DNA of 64,000 nt from Candidatus Chloroploca sp. Khr17 (lineage in GTDB: Bacteria > Chloroflexota > Chloroflexia > Chloroflexales > Chloroflexaceae), in assembly GCF_004138165.1 (NCBI RefSeq), contig NZ_RYFF01000016.1:1-64000 (forward strand), written 5' to 3'. Below, piece after piece: positions 24,634 to 32,683 of this stretch (the stretch's first letter is position 1; each line of letters opens with the position of its first letter). A program made the translations under genes and the position numbers. The notes under the pieces were generated by a model. The model was not told the DNA's origin and did not search any database. It saw only the letters and a program-made list of their open reading frames with translations.

Positions 24634-26811
24634 ATGAGCACCACCACTGAGGTGATCGAGGTGCCCATCTGCGGCATGGATTGTGCCGATTGCGCGGCGC
24701 ATGTGCAGCATGCACTGGCGGCCATGCCAGGCGTGGAACATGCCACGGTGCTGCTATCGGCAGAGCGGGCGGTTGTTCGCGGTGATCCGGCGCTGGTCAC
24801 GTTGCCGGCGCTACGGGCGGCGATTGAGGCTGCGGGGTATAGCGTGCCTGATCCCGAAGCTGCCGGTGAAATGAGTGCGGTGCGTGCATCTGGGGCAACG
24901 CTGACACGCCAGGTCTTCACCATCTTTGGCCTGATCTTCGGTGCCGTGGTGCTGATCGTGGTGGTTGGTGAATGGCTCGGTCTGCTCGAGGCCGTAACCG
25001 AAGTCGTACCTTTCTGGCTCGGAGCGAGCCTGGTACTCGTGGCTGGTTGGCCGGTCTTTGCCAATGTGCTTCGTGCGGCCTGGCGTCGCCAGATCATTGC
25101 CCATACGCTGATGACCGCCGGAGTTATCGCGGCCCTTGCGGTTGGTCAGTGGGCAACGGCGGCTGTCGTGGTCTTTTTTATGCGGATCGGCGATTATGTC
25201 GAACATCTGACCGCTGAGCAAGCCCGTCGAGCGGTGCGCAAACTCAATGAACTAGCCCCACAGATGGCGCTCGTTGAACGCGACAACGGAGAAGATCAGG
25301 TTCCTGTGGCCGAGGTGCGTCCAGGTGACATCGTTATCGTCAGACCCGGTGGGCAAATTCCGGTTGATGGTATTGTTGTGAGTGGTCAAGCACTGATCAA
25401 TCAGGCCGCGATCACGGGCGAGGCGATGCCGGTCGAGGTCGGGCCTGGGGTGCAGGTCTATGCGGCGACGATTGCGCAACTCGGCAGCCTGCGGGTGAAG
25501 GCGCTGCATGTCGGGGCAAACAGCACCTTTGGGCAGGTCATTCGGATGGTCGAAGAGGCCGAGGCAAACCGGGCGCATGTGCAGCGCCTGGCGGATCGCT
25601 TTGCGGTCTGGTTTCTCCCAGTGGTGCTTGGCCTCGCCCTCCTGACGTTGCTCGTGCGGCGTGATCCGCTGGCAACGGCGGCCGTCCTTGTTGTGGCCTG
25701 CTCGTGCTCGTTTGCCCTGGCGACCCCCGTCGCAATGCTGGCCTCGATCGGCAATGCTGCACGACGCGGGTTATTGATTAAAGGAGGCCGCTCCATCGAA
25801 TTGCTCGCCCGCGCCGATGTGCTGCTGGTAGATAAGACCGGTACGTTGACGATGGGGCGTCCGACGCTGACCCACATTGTGCCTTGCCACCCCGCGTGGA
25901 ACGAACGTGATCTGCTGGCGCTCGCCGCCACGGCCGAGCGGTATTCAGAGCATCCGCTGGCCGAAGCGGTACGCGAAGCGGCACGCCAGCGCAACCTGCC
26001 CCTCGCAGCCCCAGACAATTTTAGCGTTGTGCCAGGGATTGGCATCAAGGCAACGATCAACGGGCAAGAGGTCATGATCGGCAGTGCCCGTACGCTCGTT
26101 GGTGAACAGAGGCTGACCCCCGAAGTAGCACGGCGTGAGGCTGAAGGCGGCAGTTTGCTCTATATAACCCTGGACGGTGAATTCATTGGGGTACTGGTCG
26201 CCACAGATACCGAACGGCCCGACGTGGCGCTGGCACTGACAACCTTGCGACAGATGGGGCTGCGCGAGATCGTGATGTTGACCGGCGATCGTGAAGCAAC
26301 GGCAGCAACCCTCGCCGCGCAGCTTGGCATTGCCTACCGAGCCCAGTTATTGCCTGACGACAAGCTCGCACTGGTGCGAAGCTATCAAGCCGAGGGGCAT
26401 ACGGTCATCATGGTTGGTGACGGCATCAACGATGCCCCGGCGCTGGCGCAGGCCGATATTGGGATCGCGATGGGCGTGACCGGGATTGACATCGCGATTG
26501 CAGCCGCCCCGATTACCTTGATGCGTGACGATTGGACATTGCTTCCCGAATTGCTCGCCCTTTCACGACGGACGATGGGCATTGTGCGTGGCAACCTCGG
26601 GTTTACCGTAGCCTACAATCTGCTTGGCCTAAGCCTAGCGGCCCTGGGCTTCTTGCCGCCAATTGTTGCCGCCGCAGCCCAATCGTTACCTGATCTAGGC
26701 ATCATGGCGAACTCGGCCCGGCTCCTCCACAAAGACTCAGCACATAACGTTCATACGGCTGTTCAGGACGAATATCAACCGCACCCAGGGCCACAATCCG
26801 CCCATAGATAG
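24634..26811 (+). CDS. Heavy-metal-translocating P1B-type ATPase (CSC motif)
   Basis: A 725-residue metal pump. An N-terminal HMA domain has CGMDCADC (Cys13, Cys17, Cys20). About eight membrane helices follow; GDIVIVRPGGQIPVDGIVV and ITGEAMPVE form the actuator, DKTGTLTMGRP (Asp400) is the phosphorylation site, SEHPLAEAV holds the HP dipeptide, and MVGDGINDAPALAQADIGIA is the hinge. The metal-site motif in TM6 reads ACSCSFALATP (Cys356-Ser-Cys358) instead of the common CPC. Published P1B classification treats CSC-x6-P as a separate group of unknown metal. The last ~35 residues overlap the opposite-strand 2H gene. No metalloregulator gene is adjacent. Confidence 0.93.
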   Translation: MSTTTEVIEVPICGMDCADCAAHVQHALAAMPGVEHATVLLSAERAVVRGDPALVTLPALRAAIEAAGYSVPDPEAAGEMSAVRASGATLTRQVFTIFGLIFGAVVLIVVVGEWLGLLEAVTEVVPFWLGASLVLVAGWPVFANVLRAAWRRQIIAHTLMTAGVIAALAVGQWATAAVVVFFMRIGDYVEHLTAEQARRAVRKLNELAPQMALVERDNGEDQVPVAEVRPGDIVIVRPGGQIPVDGIVVSGQALINQAAITGEAMPVEVGPGVQVYAATIAQLGSLRVKALHVGANSTFGQVIRMVEEAEANRAHVQRLADRFAVWFLPVVLGLALLTLLVRRDPLATAAVLVVACSCSFALATPVAMLASIGNAARRGLLIKGGRSIELLARADVLLVDKTGTLTMGRPTLTHIVPCHPAWNERDLLALAATAERYSEHPLAEAVREAARQRNLPLAAPDNFSVVPGIGIKATINGQEVMIGSARTLVGEQRLTPEVARREAEGGSLLYITLDGEFIGVLVATDTERPDVALALTTLRQMGLREIVMLTGDREATAATLAAQLGIAYRAQLLPDDKLALVRSYQAEGHTVIMVGDGINDAPALAQADIGIAMGVTGIDIAIAAAPITLMRDDWTLLPELLALSRRTMGIVRGNLGFTVAYNLLGLSLAALGFLPPIVAAAAQSLPDLGIMANSARLLHKDSAHNVHTAVQDEYQPHPGPQSAHR

Positions 26812-27265
26812 CAACAACATACTCACGGCAGATTGCGATCGCCCGCGCCGCCTGAGCATCAGTCAGGCCGATCGCCAGCGTGCAGTGGGGGATCCACGTC
26901 TCGGGGGCATAGTGGCTGCCCACTGACATACCGGTAGCAACAACCGTCTGATAGAGCGTCTGTTGGATTTGCAAGAGGGCAAGCGTGGGTGTAGGGGCAA
27001 GAAAGACAATGCCATCACGAGCGAGAAAGGTCGCCGCCGTAGCAAAACTGATCTCGAACGGGGCAGTGGTAGCTGCGATGGCGCTAAGGAGGGGACGTAG
27101 CGTATAGGTATGCAACTGAGAACCGGCAAGGACTGTGACATGAGGACGCATACCATACGCATCAAGTCGAGGCGTACCAAGCAAACGTGACAGCGTTGCC
27201 CACAAGTCACGTACCGCAGCCTCGGCGTGGCTATCCAAAAAAAGCTCGATAACACCTGTGTGCAT
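26702..27265 (-). CDS. 2H phosphoesterase (2'-5' RNA ligase family)
   Basis: A 187-residue protein with two catalytic H-x-T/S-x motifs of the 2H superfamily: MRPHVTVLAG (about residues 38-47) and WIPHCTLAIGL (about 130-140). Such proteins hydrolyse cyclic phosphodiesters of nucleotides or RNA ends. The start is set at MHTGVIELFLDSHAE (27265); the longer frame to 27349 covers promoter sequence. Its last 110 bp overlap the end of the metal ATPase gene on the other strand, so both C-termini are co-encoded. TATAAT at 27314-27319 may be its -10. Confidence 0.8.
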   Translation of the reverse strand: MHTGVIELFLDSHAEAAVRDLWATLSRLLGTPRLDAYGMRPHVTVLAGSQLHTYTLRPLLSAIAATTAPFEISFATAATFLARDGIVFLAPTPTLALLQIQQTLYQTVVATGMSVGSHYAPETWIPHCTLAIGLTDAQAARAIAICREYVVAIYGRIVALGAVDIRPEQPYERYVLSLCGGAGPSSP

Positions 27266-27313
27266 CGCCTTACATTTCAGTTGGTGGCATAGGGAACTTG
27301 CCGCTGTACGCAT

Positions 27314-27319
27314 ATTATA
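27314..27319 (-). promoter_or_regulatory. Candidate -10 element for the 2H phosphoesterase gene
   Basis: TATAAT on the minus strand about 50 bases before ATG 27265. No good -35 at normal distance. Confidence 0.4.
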
Positions 27320-27343
27320 CCCGCCAGCGTCAACATCGGATAG

Positions 27344-27371
27344 TTGCAAAATGACAGGGATGCGCTACAAT
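27344..27371 (+). promoter_or_regulatory. Predicted promoter of rpoA
   Basis: TTGCAA (27344-27349) and TACAAT (27366-27371) with a 16-base spacer. The leader to the rpoA ATG would be about 165 nt. Confidence 0.5.
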
Positions 27372-27489
27372 ACGCACGTGATCAAAAACAAGTCACTCAC
27401 TTGCTGAATGGGCGACGCAGATGCGTTCGGCCCAATTAGTGTTGATAGCCACTGTTATCCTTCATACGATCCAGACGTAGCAGAACACG

Positions 27490-27511
27490 ATGATCCTGGG
27501 CCCAGGATCAT
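27490..27511 (+). promoter_or_regulatory. 22-bp perfect palindrome in the rpoA leader
   Basis: ATGATCCTGGG joined to its exact reverse complement, 32 bases before ATG 27544. Could be a hairpin in the leader or a protein-binding operator. Confidence 0.6.
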
Positions 27512-27543
27512 GGATCAGAGCGAGCAGAGACAACGAGAGCGCT

Positions 27544-28560
27544 ATGCAGAAATCAGAGCCGTTGATCATCCAGCCGCGGGTACACCTGATTGCGGCGGGT
27601 ACGAATTATGGACGTTTTGCGATTGAACCACTCGAACGTGGTCATGGGAGTCCTCTGGGCAATGCATTGCGACGAGTTCTTTTTTCGTCGATCCCAGGGG
27701 CTGCCATCACGCGGATGAAACTGGGCGGGGTCATTCACGAATTTTCGACCATCCCAGGGGTCATTGAAGATGGCACGCAATTGGTCTTGAATGTCAAGGG
27801 CATCCGCCTGCGCTCATATTCTGAGCGTGCCGTCACGATGCAACTGGTCAAGCGCGGCCCTGGCCCAGTGTTTGCGAGCGATATTGATGCACCGAGCACC
27901 GTCGAAATTGTCAATCCTCAGCATTATCTGTGTACGATTGACGATGAGGCAATGCTTGAGATGCAGTTGACCGCTGAGCGTGGGCGTGGTACCAGCCTTG
28001 CCGATAATAATAGTGGTCTCAGTATTGGCGAAATTGCGATTGATGCGCTCTTCAATCCTGTCCCACAGGTCAATTTTCTGGTTGAGCAGGTAGGGGAGAG
28101 CTTTGACACCATCTATGACCGGTTGATTCTTGAGATCTGGACAGATGGCACCATCAAGCCCGGTGATGCGCTGGGACATGCTGCGCAGGTGTTGACCCAG
28201 CATTTCGGGCGCATTGCGATCTTTGATCAACCTGAACCATCGGCTGAAGTGGTCGCTCCTGTGGGCCGTGCGATCCCTGCTGATGTGTATAATCGCACGA
28301 TTGACGAACTAGGGTTGAGTACGCGTACGTATAATAGTCTGCGTCGTGCTGATATTACGACGATCGGGCGCCTGCTTGAACTTGATGATCGCGCCCTCCA
28401 GGGTATTCGCAACCTGGGGCCGAAGGGTGTCGAAGAGATTCGGCTGCGTCTCGCCGCCTTTGGCTACCTTGAGACTGGCGATCAATTTGCCCTCGAAGGC
28501 AGCGAACACGAGGGACACGAGTTTTTGTCTGACCATACCGAACCATCTGAAACCTCGTGA
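27544..28560 (+). CDS. rpoA: Divergent RNA polymerase alpha subunit
   Basis: Alpha subunit, 338 residues from MQKSEPLIIQPRVHLI. The N-terminal dimerisation domain has FAIEPLERGHGSPLGNALRR, GAAITRMKLGGVIHEFSTIP and LILEIWTDGTIKPGDAL. The C-terminal domain (about 250-310) keeps the DNA-contacting pattern LSTRTYNSLRRADI and IRNLGPKGVEEI, followed by an acidic tail. It differs from ordinary RpoA in the middle (TAERGRGTSLADNNSGLSIG, where most have a GY-containing loop). It is not inside a ribosomal-protein cluster: a 2H phosphoesterase lies upstream and rho downstream. It may be a second copy; the window cannot tell. Confidence 0.9.
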   Translation: MQKSEPLIIQPRVHLIAAGTNYGRFAIEPLERGHGSPLGNALRRVLFSSIPGAAITRMKLGGVIHEFSTIPGVIEDGTQLVLNVKGIRLRSYSERAVTMQLVKRGPGPVFASDIDAPSTVEIVNPQHYLCTIDDEAMLEMQLTAERGRGTSLADNNSGLSIGEIAIDALFNPVPQVNFLVEQVGESFDTIYDRLILEIWTDGTIKPGDALGHAAQVLTQHFGRIAIFDQPEPSAEVVAPVGRAIPADVYNRTIDELGLSTRTYNSLRRADITTIGRLLELDDRALQGIRNLGPKGVEEIRLRLAAFGYLETGDQFALEGSEHEGHEFLSDHTEPSETS

Positions 28561-28593
28561 GTCATCATTCCCGATCCGTTTAGCCAGATTTTC

Positions 28594-28618
28594 GCGGAGA
28601 GGATGCCTTCCTCTCCGC
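28594..28618 (+). terminator. Hairpin between rpoA and rho
   Basis: Arms 28594-28603 and 28609-28618 (GCGGAGAGGA and its complement) around TGCCT, 33 bases after the rpoA stop. No U tract, so it could be a weak terminator or part of the rho leader. Confidence 0.5.
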
Positions 28619-28787
28619 CCCTTATGCACAGCATAAGCATAACCAGGAAGCACACGACACCGTGGTGCTCCTATTTCCCTCACCAGTGCGTGCTACTACC
28701 TGCTCGTGTATCCACATCGCAGTCTCGTACACTCCATCGTGTGCGTTTTGTCTGGTGTTGTCCAGATGAAAGGAGGAAAGAGCGCCT

Positions 28788-30005
28788 ATGCCAAGAGGAT
28801 CAAAGAAGGGGGTTGTGCCTGACGAAAAGGAGGCCCAACTGCCAACGCCGCCTACCCAGGCGAGTGAACAGGCTGGTGGGCCAGAGCTAGCGGCAACCAC
28901 AGGCGGCAGTGGGGTGCTGGAGATTGGCCCCGAAGGGTTTGGTTTTTTACGCGGCCCGCGGTTGCTGCCCGGTGGCAACAATGATATCTACGTGGCCCAA
29001 TCACAAATCCGGCGCTTTGCCTTGCGCACGGGCGATGTCATTGCGGGACGCGTCCGGCCCCCGCGTGAAGGGGAGCGCTATCCCTCGTTGCTCTGGGTCG
29101 AGCATGTCAATGGTGTCTCAACCGAGGTAGCGCAACAGCGCCCGATCTTCGAACGGCTCACCCCGATCCATCCCCACGAACAACTGATGCTTGCGACGGA
29201 ACCTCAGATTCTCTCAACGCGTTTGATCGATCTGATTGCCCCGATCGGGCGCGGTCAGCGGGGTTTGATTGTTGCCCAGCCCAAGGCCGGCAAGACAATG
29301 CTGCTCAAAGCTATTGCCAATGGTCTCACGACCAACCATCCCGATTTGAGCTTGATTGTCCTGCTCGTCGGTGAACGCCCCGAAGAAGTAACTGATATGC
29401 GGCGCTCGGTCAAGGGCGAGGTCATTGCGGCAACCTTTGATGAGCCGGTCGAGGATCATATTCGGGTCGCCGAGTTGACCCTCGAACGCGCACGTCGCCA
29501 GGTTGAGCATAAACGCCACGTGGTCGTTTTGATGGACTCGCTCACCCGGCTTGCCCGAGCCTATAATATCGCGATGCCGTCGAGCGGGCGGACGCTGTCG
29601 GGGGGGATTGACCCGGTCGCCCTCTATCCACCCAAACGCTTCTTTGGTTCGGCACGGGCGATCGAAGAGGGTGGCTCGTTGACGATCCTGGCGACCTGTC
29701 TGGTGGATACCGGAAGCAAAATGGATGATGTGATTTTTGAGGAGTTCAAAGGCACCGGCAATATGGAACTTAATCTCGACCGGAAGCTGGCCGAGAAACG
29801 CATTTTCCCTGCGATTGATATCAATCGTTCGGGCACGCGCCGCGAAGAGTTGCTGCTCGATCTGACCACGCTGCGTCAGACCTATGCCCTACGCCGGATG
29901 GTGAGCATGATGGGCGACAATGATGGCACCGAGTTGATGCTCACCCGCATGGCGAAAACGACCTCGAATGCCGATTTTCTTGCCACCCTCGGCAAACGCG
30001 ATTAA
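28788..30005 (+). CDS. rho: Transcription termination factor Rho
   Basis: Hexameric RNA-dependent ATPase that ends transcription. After a short charged N-terminus (residues 1-35), the RNA-binding OB fold begins at [14 protein letters not shown]. Walker A lies in [18 protein letters not shown], Walker B in [17 protein letters not shown], and the Q/R-loop region in [34 protein letters not shown] is also typical. At 405 residues it lacks the long insertions of some Rho proteins. AAAGGAGG lies 11 bases before ATG. Second gene after rpoA. Confidence 0.97.
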   Translation: MPRGSKKGVVPDEKEAQLPTPPTQASEQAGGPELAATTGGSGVLEIGPEGFGFLRGPRLLPGGNNDIYVAQSQIRRFALRTGDVIAGRVRPPREGERYPSLLWVEHVNGVSTEVAQQRPIFERLTPIHPHEQLMLATEPQILSTRLIDLIAPIGRGQRGLIVAQPKAGKTMLLKAIANGLTTNHPDLSLIVLLVGERPEEVTDMRRSVKGEVIAATFDEPVEDHIRVAELTLERARRQVEHKRHVVVLMDSLTRLARAYNIAMPSSGRTLSGGIDPVALYPPKRFFGSARAIEEGGSLTILATCLVDTGSKMDDVIFEEFKGTGNMELNLDRKLAEKRIFPAIDINRSGTRREELLLDLTTLRQTYALRRMVSMMGDNDGTELMLTRMAKTTSNADFLATLGKRD

Positions 30006-30012
30006 CGACGTC

Positions 30013-30018
30013 TACAAT
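30013..30018 (+). promoter_or_regulatory. Candidate -10 before the amidase gene
   Basis: TACAAT, eight bases before ATG 30027; if real, the mRNA is leaderless. Confidence 0.3.
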
Positions 30019-30026
30019 TTCATGTC

Positions 30027-31148
30027 ATGGTGAGAAAACCCTTTCCAGTGCGCTCTGGCTTGATCCTGTGTCTCCTGATGAGCTTGATCCTGGGTGCGTG
30101 TGGTCTAGTGCCTGCATCCGGCGCTCTTCCTATGCCAACTGAACCGCCTCGGCCCACCGCCGCAGCATTGCCGAAGCACAGCCTGCCTGTGATTGAGCCA
30201 GCCGTGCAGGTGCCAACGGTGACCGAGCGGCCCACGGCAACGCCCGTTCCTACGCGGGTGCCGCCAACACCAACGGCGACACCTCAACCTGACATACGTC
30301 CTGTCGTGGGCTTGCAAGTTGGGCATTGGAAGATCGAAGATCATCCTGATGAGCAGGCTGCCCTGCGCAAGTTTTCTGGAGCCTATTACCGCGGCTACGA
30401 TGAGTGGGAAGTCAATTTTGTCATCGCCGAGTTGACCCGCGATCGCCTTGAGGCTGAAGGGGTCGTTGTCGAGTTGTTACCTGCAACCGTACCGATTGGC
30501 TATGAAGCTGATGTCTTTGTGAGCATCCACGTTGATGGGGTGACCGGGGCGCAGGCGGCGACACGCCGGGGCTGGAAGGTGGCAACACCCTTCCGGGCTT
30601 CCCTCGCCTCACAACGCCTTGAAGCAGCCATTGCGACAACATATCCTGCGGCGACAGGCTTGCCGGCTGATCCGCTTGGGCCATCGTATGATATGCGGGC
30701 CTACTATGCCTTTGCCTATTATCGCTACTGGCACAGCCTTGCCCCAACAACGCCAGCCGTCTTGTTGGAGGGAGGGTTTATGACTCATCCTGATGACCGG
30801 GTGCTGATCTTTCAGCAACCCGAACGGATGGCAACAGGTCTAGCCAAGGGCATTCTGGCGTACCTGGAAGCGTACCACCCGGCCGATCCAGCCGATCGAG
30901 CCTCGATCGGGCCAGCCCTGTTGCGTCCGATCGCCGCCGATACGCCGATCTTCCCGCGGGCCGACGAACGCCAGACACCGCTTCTGCGCGTTGGCCCTAC
31001 GCAGCCACTCGTCCAAGTTGCCCAGAGCCGCGAAGCTGACTGGTATCTCGTCTTTACGCACGGCGGTGCCTGGGATCTCGGCTGGATCAGGGCTAGTGCC
31101 GTCCGCGACACCGGCGAACCACTTGAACCACCCCACCCACGTCCGTGA
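30027..31148 (+). CDS. Lipoprotein N-acetylmuramoyl-L-alanine amidase with C-terminal SH3-like region
   Basis: A 373-residue exported lipoprotein. The signal peptide ends in the lipobox LILGACG (Cys at about 25), followed by a Pro/Thr-rich linker to about residue 90. The Amidase_3 domain shows the zinc ligands: His in VGLQVGHWK, Glu in YDEWEVNFVIAELT, His in VFVSIHVDG, and the catalytic Glu in AVLLEGGFMTHPDD. The C-terminal part (about 300-365, PLVQVAQSREADWYLV and DLGWIRASAV) looks like a bacterial SH3 fold. It probably trims peptidoglycan at the cell surface. It follows rho by 21 bp but may have its own promoter. Confidence 0.86.
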   Translation: MVRKPFPVRSGLILCLLMSLILGACGLVPASGALPMPTEPPRPTAAALPKHSLPVIEPAVQVPTVTERPTATPVPTRVPPTPTATPQPDIRPVVGLQVGHWKIEDHPDEQAALRKFSGAYYRGYDEWEVNFVIAELTRDRLEAEGVVVELLPATVPIGYEADVFVSIHVDGVTGAQAATRRGWKVATPFRASLASQRLEAAIATTYPAATGLPADPLGPSYDMRAYYAFAYYRYWHSLAPTTPAVLLEGGFMTHPDDRVLIFQQPERMATGLAKGILAYLEAYHPADPADRASIGPALLRPIAADTPIFPRADERQTPLLRVGPTQPLVQVAQSREADWYLVFTHGGAWDLGWIRASAVRDTGEPLEPPHPRP

Positions 31149-31175
31149 GCCACCGTATGGAAGCTTATATCTTCC

Positions 31176-31213
31176 ACATAAAAAACAGCCAGCAAAGCTG
31201 GCTGTTTTTATGT
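31176..31213. terminator. Bidirectional terminator between amidase and sodA genes
   Basis: Arms 31176-31193 and 31197-31213 pair with one A bulge around AAA, with A-rich and T-rich flanks on each side. Confidence 0.88.
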
Positions 31214-31229
31214 ACAAAACAACAACAGC

Positions 31230-31844
31230 TTACGCACAAGCCGCGTCGTACAACTCGGCAACTTTCGCCCAGTTCACTACATTCCACCAGGCATCAACAT
31301 AGCCGGCACGCTTGTACTGATACTTCAGGTAATAGGCGTGCTCCCAGACATCCAGACCAAGGATCGCCTTCTTGCCCTCCATCACCGGGGTATCCTGATT
31401 CGGCGTGCTTGTAATCGCAACCGTGCCATCAGGATTGACAACCAACCAGGCCCAGCCTGAGCCAAAACGACCGATGGCAGCAGCCTTGAACTTCTCTTTG
31501 AACTCACCAAAACCACCAAAAGCCGCTGCAATTGCGGCACCAAGCGCACCAGTCGGCTCACCACCAGCATTTGGCCCCATCGTCTCCCAGAAGAGCGTAT
31601 GGTTCCAGTGGCCGCCACCATTGTTGCGTACCACCATACGAATAGCCTCGGGCAGCGCATCGAGGTCGCCAATCAACGCTTCCAGACTCTTGTCCTGCAG
31701 ATCGGGATAATGAGCAAGCGCATTATTCAAATTGGTGATATACGTATTATGGTGGTTATCGTGGTGAAAATGCATTGTCGCCTCATCAATATGAGGCTCA
31801 AGTGCAGTATAGGCGTAGGGCAAAGCGGGCAATTCGAACGGCAT
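31230..31844 (-). CDS. sodA: Fe/Mn superoxide dismutase
   Basis: Cytoplasmic enzyme converting superoxide to peroxide and oxygen. Metal ligands are visible: His in [13 protein letters not shown], His in [15 protein letters not shown], and Asp and His in [21 protein letters not shown] and [16 protein letters not shown] complete the family signature, and the length (204) is normal. AAGGAATG lies upstream of the ATG. It starts 30 bp after a SufR-like regulator gene and is probably co-transcribed with and controlled by it. Confidence 0.96.
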   Translation of the reverse strand: MPFELPALPYAYTALEPHIDEATMHFHHDNHHNTYITNLNNALAHYPDLQDKSLEALIGDLDALPEAIRMVVRNNGGGHWNHTLFWETMGPNAGGEPTGALGAAIAAAFGGFGEFKEKFKAAAIGRFGSGWAWLVVNPDGTVAITSTPNQDTPVMEGKKAILGLDVWEHAYYLKYQYKRAGYVDAWWNVVNWAKVAELYDAACA

Positions 31845-31874
31845 AGATTCATTCCTTTTGATATTCAGAAGAGA

Positions 31875-32516
31875 TTACACAGGGATACGATAGCGGCAGC
31901 AATGTTCACCGCAGGCAATCGAACTTTCACGGACAAGCGGCACACCAAGGAGGGTCTCGTAGAGGCGTTCTTCCTGGAGACAGATCTGGCTGTACTTGCG
32001 GGCAACACAGTCAATCGGGCAATTGTACTCGGTCAACACGAAAGAGCCATCATCTTCTTCGACCCACTCACACATATAGCCCTGCGCAGCAAGCAGGTTG
32101 GCTAACGTTTCGACCTTTTCACGCCGACTCTTATCAGCAAGGTGGGGGCCAAGCTCGTGCAACATCCTCTCGTGACGTTGTTCAAGCACCTCTTCGAGCA
32201 CCATCGCGCCACCGATATGTTCGAGATATTGCAACAGATCAAGCACCAGACGGTCGTACTGTTTGGGAAAGCGCGCTTCGGCTTCGGGTGTCAGCACATA
32301 GAGATTAGAAGGCCGCCCGATCTGACGACGCAAGCCCGAGACAGACACGAGCTTGTCACGCTCGAGAATGGCAAGATGCTGGCGGATGCCAACTGCGCCG
32401 ATGCCCAGGTGCTCGCTCAACTCCAGCGCAGTCATCTCACCATAACGACGTAGCAACTGGAGAATGCTTCGTCGTGTGGAACCCTGCTCTTTACGCTCAG
32501 TCGTGATGGTGTCCAT
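31875..32516 (-). CDS. SufR-like winged-helix regulator with C-terminal cysteines
   Basis: A 213-residue transcription factor. Residues about 10-75 form a winged helix (RSILQLLRRYGEMTALELSE, then GIRQHLAILERDKLVS). The C-terminal half ends in a Cys-rich stretch: NCPIDCVARKYSQIC, then ACGEHCC. Cys-x12-Cys-like spacing followed by a late Cys pair is the arrangement used by SufR-type regulators to hold an FeS cluster. Start at ATG 32516, after an excellent promoter at 32597-32626. Being upstream of sodA, it may be a redox- or iron-responsive autoregulator; that role is inferred. Confidence 0.85.
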   Translation of the reverse strand: MDTITTERKEQGSTRRSILQLLRRYGEMTALELSEHLGIGAVGIRQHLAILERDKLVSVSGLRRQIGRPSNLYVLTPEAEARFPKQYDRLVLDLLQYLEHIGGAMVLEEVLEQRHERMLHELGPHLADKSRREKVETLANLLAAQGYMCEWVEEDDGSFVLTEYNCPIDCVARKYSQICLQEERLYETLLGVPLVRESSIACGEHCCRYRIPV

Positions 32517-32596
32517 TGCTCTACGGCTTTCATGCTGATGCACTGTCGCTGAAACGTGACTGGCACCGCCTACCATGCATTACGAAACCTATAACG

Positions 32597-32626
32597 AGTA
32601 TAACATTGTCATTTTGGCACTGTCAA
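32597..32626 (-). promoter_or_regulatory. Promoter of the SufR-like regulator and sodA
   Basis: On the minus strand TTGACA (32621-32626), 18-base spacer, TATACT (32597-32602), with TGT before the hexamer. GTTATA occurs twice around the -10 and may be part of an operator. Confidence 0.75.
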
Positions 32627-32647
32627 GGTTGAGGTGCGCAGCGAAAC

Positions 32648-32676
32648 TTGCCGCATAAGGATGGGGTTTGTATAAT
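32648..32676 (+). promoter_or_regulatory. Promoter of the giant YYY protein gene
   Basis: TTGCCG (32648-32653), 17-base spacer, TATAAT (32671-32676). Seven bases then lead to ATG 32684, so the message would be leaderless. Confidence 0.65.
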
Positions 32677-32683
32677 GAACGCG

